A stretch of 64,000 nucleotides of DNA from Aegilops tauschii subsp. strangulata (taxonomy: Eukaryota > Streptophyta > Magnoliopsida > Poales > Poaceae), in assembly GCF_002575655.3 (NCBI RefSeq), contig NC_053037.3, positions 324,163,294 to 324,227,293 on the forward strand. Reading direction: 5' to 3'. Of this stretch, positions 57,122 through 64,000 are shown piece after piece (position 1 is the first letter of the stretch; the number at the start of each line of letters is the position of its first letter). The notes beneath the pieces are model-generated. The model worked only from the letters and a program-made list of their open reading frames with translations, ran no database searches and had not been told where the DNA came from. Position numbers and translations under genes: made by a program.

Positions 57122-57294
57122 TAGGTAAATGCAATAAATGTGAAGAAAGAGATAGAGAGAAGATGTAAAAAAGTACTAATGTAATAGCCAACCTTATAGC
57201 CCACACTATTGTATAGTGCATATAGATGATGGCCGTAGATGACATGGCGGTTCCTTGTAGCCATCAGTTGGCTATATTATTAACCATGCTCTAA

Positions 57295-57568
57295 GACTAG
57301 CCACAATGGAGAGTAACATACACTAGTAACATACACGTATCCCTAGACTATGTTACTACCTTTCATAGTGTGTAGTAACATAAGTATGGTAACATGCAAA
57401 GCCTCATTTATTAGGTTATAGACTCATATTGCATTGGGACATGTGATGTTACAGTAACTAGCTAAGTTACTCAAACTACCTCTCTCCTCATTAACTCATT
57501 GCCACATAAGCAAATTTGTTGAGTTGGACTCGATGTTACTGCTGAAGTTACTCCCACTGTGGCTAGTC
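57295..57568. mobile_element. MITE with GACTAGCCACAATGG ends
   Basis: Inverted ends GACTAGCCACAATGGAGAGTAAC and GTTACTCCCACTGTGGCTAGTC; TAA on the left, CAA on the right. Inner repeats of AGTAACATA. No coding. Confidence 0.75.
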
Positions 57569-57571
57569 CAA

Positions 57572-57780
57572 TGCATAGTATCATAGAGTAGCTAGTATCA
57601 TATGTAGTACTTTATTTATATTGTCATGCAATACACATAGTAGCATAGCATTTATTATGATACGGTTTCATGATGTGATACTTAACCCTCTCTTTCTTCA
57701 TTAAATTCTATGACAGCTCATCAAAATTGCCTGGCTGGCATGCATGATACTAGCTATGATACCCCCTTACTATCAGCCTA
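57572..57780. mobile_element. Right half of the outer GATAC-rich MITE
   Basis: TGCATAGTATCATAGAGTAGC...GATACCCCCTTACTATCAGCC aligns with the right half of the MITE at 46043-46333; its left half ends at 47234, so the TAA-flanked MITE chain entered it. Confidence 0.6.
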
Positions 57781-58470
57781 GCAAAGAAGGTGTACAGATC
57801 ATTTGTGCGTCGCTTTGTGAGTTTTCATCCGTTTGTTCGAGAAGTGGGGAGAAGTTTCAAACATTTCAGCTGCGAGGTGCGGCCACTGGCATAGGCCTAG
57901 TTAGTGTTTTAATTACAGGAAATTCAGATGGAGTTCGGACATCATAAAAATCGATGTGTGCCCGTGGCGTGCTCTCACGACCCCGTGGAAAAAACTTGGT
58001 AAAGTTTGGCACAAGTTTTGATGACCGCTCCTTCCAAACCGGAGCTTCTCACATGAAGGATCATGGTTTCCAAAAGGAGACGTGTCAATTCAAACTCCTG
58101 TGGCCGGTGACTTCATCGTTTGGCCTCATAAAAATTTCCACGATACGCAATCACCATTATACCACGGGTTTGATTTTCTGGCGCATTTCAGGTATCGTTA
58201 GCTATATTTAAGACATTTTTTGAGATTAACATGCATTTTGTGCATAATAATAAAATTACAACCGGAACTGCATGTGCTGTCGAAAGGGATGAGGATCGCC
58301 GTTCGATCTGGGAGCATCCAACGGTGCAGACGTAGGATCCGTGGGGTTTGGGTTCTGGCCAATCAGAAAGCACGACTCAGATCGTGGGCGGGGTGACGGG
58401 GTTTGGTCGGCACACGGCTTTTATCAAAGAACCGTGTGCTATTCGCAAACCAGATTGCATATTTTTTCAC
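57781..58470 (+). repeat. CACTA C internal repeat unit, uninterrupted
   Basis: Contains CCGGAGCTTCTCACATGAAGGATCATGGTTTC (compare AGCTTCTCACAACAAGCGTGATGGTTTC in B's array), ACCACGGGTTTGATTTTCTGG, GGGATGAGGATCGCCGTTCG, GCATCCAACGGTGCAGACG, GGCCAATCAGAAAGCACG and ACCGTGTGC. It shows the full order of the unit that B disrupted. Confidence 0.8.
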
Positions 58471-58510
58471 ACATACTGTAGTGAGATCAATTGAGTGTGC
58501 TACCTCTATG

Positions 58511-58541
58511 ATATAATAATAATAATAATAATAATAATAAA
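58511..58541. repeat. (AAT)n microsatellite
   Basis: About ten ATA/AAT units in the 3' flank of the TNP2 gene. Confidence 0.9.
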
Positions 58542-58696
58542 CAATTTATATTCGTTGCCTAAGCTGACAGCATATCAAGGTCCACATATTAACGGTTCTT
58601 ACATCAACAGAAAACCGGGCATAACTCACAAATTCAGTACACGCGACAGTTCTAAATTGAACGAATTAAGTTGCAGGGTAGGCATAAAGACTAGTC

Positions 58697-61600
58697 TTAC
58701 GGTTTAATTCCCATGTACATGGGGGAACTGGGATCATTACGTTGACCCTGAATGAACTTGGGTTTTTTGATGATTTTATGCTGCTCTGTTACACTGGTGC
58801 ATGATCCCTTGGCTAGCAACTCATCAAATTCATCGTACTCGTCCTCATCGGCAACATCGCCGACACCCAGTACCTTTCTCTTCCCATGCAACGCTAAATG
58901 GCAGTTCTTATGCAAGGGGTCTTCCACAAAGAAAATCTGGGTAGCATCGCTGGCAAGAATGAATGGGTCCGCGTGACATGCCATCGTTGTCCTATTAACA
59001 CAGGTCTTCCTGTACTCATCAATCCTTACCAAACCAATAGGGATCCATGCGCACCTGAATAATGCCACCTTAACTTTCACATAGTCAAGCTCCCAAATCT
59101 CTTTGATGGTTCCATAGTATACCCTTTTATCAGCTTTACAGTCATGTATTCTAGTCGAACAGATCTGTTCTGATACGAGGTCTTCCGATCACGTTCCTCA
59201 GTGTAGAACGTGTATCCATTTATGTCATATGATTGGTACGTCAACACCGTAGGTGATGGCTTTTGTGCCAGCCACGTAGCAATGTCATCGATGGATCCTT
59301 GTGCCAAATGATTCTTCAGCCATTCGGCGTAGTTCTTAGTGTGCTCCTTCATCTCCACATCTGATGAAGGCACCATTGGTAAGAAGCTTTGGCGTATCTC
59401 CACCAAGTGTTCTTCGGCATAAGCGATGAGAATTGGGCTGTTAAGCAGTACCGTCAAATGGGCTTTCTCGGCCAATTCTCCAGGTGCGGCCATTTGCGTG
59501 CCAGCAAGGACCGGCTTACCTTTCAGCCTTCCCTCGTGGCGAGAGAGGGGCAAACCTATAGGTCTTTGTTTCATGTATTCGGTGCGAAACTCAACCACCT
59601 CCTCCGGGGTATAACCTTGTAGGATGCTTGCCTCTGGATGGTTTTGGTTCCGACAAAAGCGCTTCAGTATTCCCTTGAACCGCTCAAAGGGATACATATT
59701 GCGAAGAAACATAGGACCACAATACTTTATCTCCTCGACAAGGTGCACAGTGAGATGGACCATGACATCAAAGAATGACGGTGGGAAAAACATCTCTAGG
59801 TTGGACAATATTCTTGCAATATCATCTTGCATATGATCCAACTCTTGAGGATTTACAACTTTCTGCCATAGTTGGTTGAAGAAATCTCAGAGGTCAATGA
59901 GTGTTTTTCTTATATCTTTGTCCATCAGATTCCTGATTGCCACCGAGAGGATTTGTGTCAACATTACGTGGCAATCATGTGACTTCATGTGTCCCAACTT
60001 CATTTTACCTGAGCTCACATCCACGAGACTTCTGATGTTTGCGCAGTAGGAAGAGGGTGTCTTAACTGACAACAAATATGTGAAGAACTGTGTTGCTTCT
60101 TTTGTACTGAAATTGTAACTCTGGCGAGCTTTCATGAATTTGTCATCATCTTCTGCTTCACTCTTGCGTTTTGATTGATCAACAAGCATATCGAGCCATG
60201 AACCGTCACCATCCTTTCTTTTACCTTTAATCTTGAGCAGAGTACCAAGGATGCTTTCACATACGTTCTTCTCTACGTGCATGACATCGATGCAGTGACG
60301 TACACGTAGAATCTCCCAGTAAGGTAATTTCCAAAACACCGATTTCTTCTTAAACGCTTGACCCTTGAGTGTTTGTTTCACCGTCAAAGGGTGGTTCTTG
60401 CCAAGCACAACATTAATTCATGTTGTGGACCACCTCCCCGTCATAGGGTCTTGGGCCCGCACCTGCCTCTGCCGTACCATCAAATTTAGCTTTCATCTTT
60501 CGGTATGGGTGAGTTTTCCGTAAGAACCTATGATGACACAAATACACTGTTTTGTGTGAGTTGGGAAGTCTGCTGCTAGCTATCCTATCCATGCATGTGA
60601 CACACCCTACATCTCCCTTTGTTTTCCGCCCCGATGTGTTGCCTAATGCTGGCATATCTTGAATGGTGTGCACCAGCATCGCATGTAGATCGAAAATCTC
60701 CTTTCTGTAAGCATCATAACATTTTACAGCAGGCACATCTATCCACACTGTCAGCAGTTCTTCTACCAGTAGCTGAAAGTAAATGTCGATGTCATTTCCA
60801 GGTTTCTTTGGGCCTTGGTTAATCATTGACATCATAATGTATTTTTTCTTCATACACAACCAAGGAGCTAGGTTATATATGCATAGAAGCACCGACCATG
60901 TGTTGTGATTGGTGCTCATATCGCCAAAAGGATTCATCCCGTCAGTACACTCCCCGAGCCTTATACTTCTAGGATCCTTGGCAAATTTTTCAAAGTTGTT
61001 GTCGATTAATTCCCACTGAGCCCCATCTTTCAGGTGCCTCATAAACCTATCCGCAATTCGCTCATCATGATGCCACCGCAACCTCTTTGCCTCTCTAGGG
61101 TTTGCAAACAAACGCCTCAACCTTGGAACTAAAGGCAAGTACCAAACAACCTTGAATGGGATTCCTGTCTTGATCTCGTTGTCCAATTTGTACTTGTCCT
61201 TTGCTCTCCTGCGCTTGTATCGTGCATGCTTGCATGTGGGACATGCACGCAAATCTTTGTACTCACCACGGTACAATATACAATCATTCACACAAGCGTG
61301 TGTCTTTTGTACTTCAAGTTCCAATGGGAAAACAATTTTCTTCGCTTCATTCGTGCTTCTGGGGAGCACATTATCTTCCGGAAGAATTTCTTTGAAAAGA
61401 CCTAACATCTTTGTGAAGCCCTTGTTTGATAGACCATTTGCTGCTTTAAATCTGAGAAGCGCCAGGGTGGCACTCAACCTGGAATATTTCTTTTTGCAAC
61501 CTGGATACAATTCTTTCTTGGAGTCCGCATCAATGGTTGGTAGATCCTTGTACCCAATCATATCCTTTTTTGGGCCCTCAAAATCTCCAATCATAGCAGA

Positions 61601-62020
61601 AAAATCTGGCATATCAAGATCCTCGTCATCTGCGTCGACGTCTTGGTTTTCCAGTGGGCGTTTCGGCTTTCCAGTGTTCCATTGGTAGCTTGACGCCTCT
61701 GCCCCAATGTTAGACTCAACATCCATGTGACACTGATCGGGGTTTGGCATCTCGCTGCACTGGGTATCTTCATCCATGACCTCCTCTTCACCGTGTCTGG
61801 TCCAACGTGTATATCCATCCATGAATCCCCTAGAGACTAAGTGCATATGGACATCTGCAACTTCATGTGACTCTGTATTAGCACATTCAGTACATGGACA
61901 CAGGATGTAATCCGCATCACCTGTTCTCCTCTTTGTACTTTCAGCCAAATTCATGAACTCTGACACACCACTTATAAAATCAGCAATTTTCCAATTCTTC
62001 ATCCATCGAGATCGTTCCAT
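58697..62020 (-). pseudogene. TNP2-type CACTA transposase, decayed
   Basis: Catalyses cut-and-paste movement of CACTA elements. Start taken as MERSRWMKNWK at 62020, right after a CTGCAG acceptor-like site; the open frame to its left is intron or leader. In order: transposase-associated domain (CPCTECAN..., about residues 1-75), TNP2 core (AKDPRSIRLGECTDGMNPFG, MSTNHNTWSVLLCIYNLAPW, GCVTCM), then in a new frame after a frameshift near 60412 PYWEILRVRHCIDVMHVEKN. An in-frame TGA at 59884-59886 precedes the DUF4218-like region (FFNQLWQKV...HLVEEIKYCGPMFLRNMYPFER). A second frameshift near 59120 precedes the DUF4216-like C terminus (VKVKVALFRCAW..., PLHKNCHLALHGKR) ending 58697. At least three lesions make it inactive. 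Confidence 0.93.
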
Positions 62021-62905
62021 CTGCAGCACACGAATGGTAATTAAAAACAAAACAACAACATTAATACACGGATTAACTGCTGCCCAAAGATGCGTGCATA
62101 AATCACAAGGTTTTATTTTCATAATTACTGTGGGTCTCCATGTTGTTATCCAGACGTGCAATGACAAAAATTAATGGCCAGTCAATTTACACGCAGAATA
62201 CTAGTACAACACTACCCTTAGGAATTGAATACCTTAATTAAGCCACTCACGAAAAGTATACCTTAATTAATTAGCCGTGCAGCGAGCTCCACCCAGCAGA
62301 TAGACAAGCGAGATGTGGCGGCACGCCGAGACAGCAGGGTCGAGGAGCAAAGCTTAGTGCGGCTGCCGCCTGAAGTTCGACCTCCACTATCCCGCCATCA
62401 ACCGCGATGGATGTGCTCGAATCACGCCGCCGCCGACCTCGATGGTAGAGCTCCTCCTATCTCCCGCCGCAGACCGAGGATTGACCTCCTATGACGCCGC
62501 CACCGCCCACCGACCGAGGATCGACCTCTTCTCCGGTTGCCGCTGCCTAGGCCGCTGCCGCCGTCTCTATATGTAGAGCGGCTGTTTTTTCTATGGATAT
62601 CCGCAGAGCGGCTGTTTACACGATATCTCACCGTAACTCAATTATATGGATAGGGTAGTACATCACATACGGTTATGTAATGGCAACCGTGTCTAACCTA
62701 CGTTGTCTTCTCACACGGTTTAGTGCGGAAATCGTGTGTGACGTTGTAATACCTAACACAAATGACATGTATAAAAGGTGTGCCGTATACAAAATATAGT
62801 GCCATAAGTAGTTCCCGACCGTTAGCTTATCTCTACAGTTTCCCCATTTCCCCCAAAACCCTACATAGCCTCCAAATTCCCTCGCGTGGCGCTGACATTG
62901 GGGGA
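62021..62905. promoter_or_regulatory. Shared upstream region between TNP2 (minus) and GRF gene (plus)
   Basis: A probable TNP2 leader intron (62021-62280), a GC-rich likely leader exon (62285-62560), then CACATACGGTTATG, TCACACGGTTTAG and CGTGTGTGACG motifs (62655-62745) and TATAAAAGG at 62770 facing the GRF gene, 136 bases before its ATG. The two genes are divergent and may share control sequences. Confidence 0.45.
62770..62778 (+). promoter_or_regulatory. TATA box of the GRF gene
   Basis: TATAAAAGG, 136 bases upstream of the chosen start codon, followed by a pyrimidine-rich leader. Confidence 0.55.
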
Positions 62906-63651
62906 ATGCGGACGAGTGGTGCTGATGGTTTCGGTGCGGCTGCTCCTGCTCATATCGCCGCCACGACGGCGGCCGCTGCCAAGCACTTGCCTAAGGTCAT
63001 CAAAAGGCAGGTGTACTACGGATCCGAATCGTCCTGTCAGGTTCCAATCTATCCCGATCTTTGTAGCATGTCCAAAGTATAGCTCCTTAATAAATCCGTC
63101 CTGAATGACCCCCCTCCCCCAGGAAAGCGATCTGCCGCCGGATCCGGAGCATGACTCCAGACTCCCGCAACACGAGTTCGACTCCGAGGTTTGCGCCATC
63201 GAGAAGTACCAAAAGCTGAGTTGTGTGCATGGGCACACTCCCGCTCGACGTGTATGCACGGAGGGATTCGACATTGGCAGGCGGTTTCTCAGTTGCCCCT
63301 TAGAGGTTAGTGCAAATTAAGTTCATCATTTTACTTCAGTTAATGCCACCGCTCATCCTGAATACTATTTAACATTGGCAGGGATATGAGGCTTGTGCCT
63401 TTGTTAACTGGCTGGATGAAGAATGGCATGGCAGGGCTCAGAGTGTTATCACCAAGCTCGCAGAAGATAACATAAAGCTGAAGAAGAAACTGGCTGATCT
63501 GAAATGTACAATTAGTATGATGAAGCAAGAAAGAATCAATCACATGCAACAGATGAAAGCAAGAGACAAGAAGGAACTAGCATGTGTAGTTGTGGTTGTC
63601 GCATTAGCCATGTTCTATGCGCTGTTTGCAATGATTAGGGGTTTTGTTTGA
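62906..63651 (+). CDS. GRF-type zinc finger protein with coiled coil and C-terminal membrane segment
   Basis: Exons 62906-63040, 63123-63305 and 63382-63651, all introns GT...AG and in phase, giving 195 residues without stops. The N terminus is Ala-rich. Residues about 68-115 carry the GRF zinc finger (LSCVHGHTPARRVC...GRRFLSCPLEGYEACAFVNWLDEEW: Cys-x-His, then Cys and Cys), a nucleic-acid-binding finger also found in topoisomerase III and APE2. A coiled coil follows (about 120-168, KLAEDNIKLKKKLADLK), and a hydrophobic segment ACVVVVVALAMFYALFAMI near the end suggests a tail anchor. Such short GRF proteins are frequent in grass gene sets, probably because transposons carry them. An alternative donor (CAG|GTGTAC at 63011) exists. 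Confidence 0.75.
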
Positions 63652-64000
63652 TAGTATTGCTAAAGGACATCTAGATGTGTTGTAAGTAACGCACATCTAG
63701 GTCCTATGCCATTGATGTTACGCGAAGATTCGTGCAGATATTTTTCTTTGTCTTTTTTTCTTTTCCTTTCTAGTTTGATTATTACTAGATTTATCAATAA
63801 GAAGAGCTCAATGTATTGCTTGCCAACTGTCCTACTCCGTTCGTACCGGTACTGGTGCATAATCCCAAAACTCGTTCCTTGTTTTTGTCCAAAAAAAGGA
63901 AACATGCCAAATAGCCAATAGGAGTCCTGCGCAACCCCGGGAATTTGGAGCGACTGGGTACAAATAATTGCAGTTGATTATATCAGCGGATAGATAATAT
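63652..64000 (+). other. 3' flank of the GRF gene
   Basis: A T-rich tract (63735-63770) and AATAAG near 63796 could serve polyadenylation. No gene or CACTA terminus seen before the window ends. Confidence 0.5.

Larger units (their letters stand above)
47532..57291. mobile_element. TAA-flanked MITE copy 2, split by CACTA E
   Basis: Left part 47532-47657 (GAGCAAGTACAATAGTGG...), right part 57125-57291 (...ATTATTAACCATGCTC), TAA at 57292-57294. Element E (47658-57121) lies between with duplicated TAG. The two parts make one roughly 290-base MITE of the same family as copy 1 in inverted orientation. Confidence 0.8.
16577..64000 (-). mobile_element. CACTA DNA transposon C, outer element, right end outside window
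   Basis: The left end starts CACGGGTACGCGTCGG (a diverged CACTA; compare CACTAGTGCGCGTCGG at the inverted end at 57121). Within it are a Transposase_24/ULP1 gene (17676-21496) and a TNP2 transposase (58697-62020), both minus strand, and a GRF gene on plus. This combination marks it as a formerly autonomous CACTA (En/Spm) element. Two further CACTA elements (22511-45013 and 47658-57121) and a MITE cluster are inserted in it. No right terminus was found before 64000. TSD candidate at left: TAT (16574-16576). Confidence 0.8.

Noticed and set aside
62020..62167. Extension of TNP2 upstream to 62167
   Set aside because: The extra segment has no similarity to the transposase N terminus, and a splice-acceptor-like CTGCAG lies directly before the ATG at 62020.

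Overview
The window looks like an intergenic, transposon-packed stretch of a large grass genome, most likely Triticeae (wheat, Aegilops, barley or rye). This rests on the kinds of elements present (a SIRE/Maximus-type Copia element, Athila-like Gypsy elements whose LTRs begin TGATACGTCTCC, Stowaway and Tourist-type MITEs, and large CACTA elements whose ends are rich in CGCACACGG/CGCAAACG motifs). No database was searched, so family names are recognition only. I see no rRNA, tRNA, CRISPR array or ordinary stand-alone host gene. Everything is transposon, transposon remnant, or gene carried by a transposon.

Left block (1-16576), nested retrotransposons. A minus-strand Copia element (1-5584, its far end outside the window) sits in a plus-strand Gypsy element (5585-11450). 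That Gypsy element's integrase is also split by a solo LTR (6142-7660, duplicated site GTTCC). The Gypsy element itself sits in the 3' LTR of a minus-strand Athila-like element (11451-16576).

Right block (16577-64000), three nested CACTA elements. The outer one (C) starts at 16577 and runs off the right edge. It carries a Transposase_24/ULP1-type gene (17676-21496, minus), a decayed TNP2 transposase (58697-62020, minus) and a GRF zinc-finger/membrane gene (62906-63651, plus). Element B (22511-45013, duplicated site TCT) lies in C. It carries a B3-like gene, an alanine-rich ORF, a nine-fold 503-bp tandem array and a 3'-5' exonuclease-like gene; a 10.5-kb Athila-like element (32444-42988, site GTATC, itself holding a 3.1-kb solo LTR) is inserted in it. 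Element E (47658-57121, site TAG) lies in a MITE cluster inside C in reverse orientation. It carries an apparently intact five-exon B3 gene, a second ~500-bp tandem array, a coiled-coil ORF and a homologue of B's B3-like gene.

The most interesting point is that B and E share one plan: left-type end, B3-like gene, small ORF, ~500-bp tandem array, cargo gene, right-type end. The cargo gene next to the right-type end differs (exonuclease-like in B, B3 in E). They look like transposase-less CACTA elements built as gene carriers and probably mobilised by relatives of C. This is inference from layout and needs genome-wide comparison.
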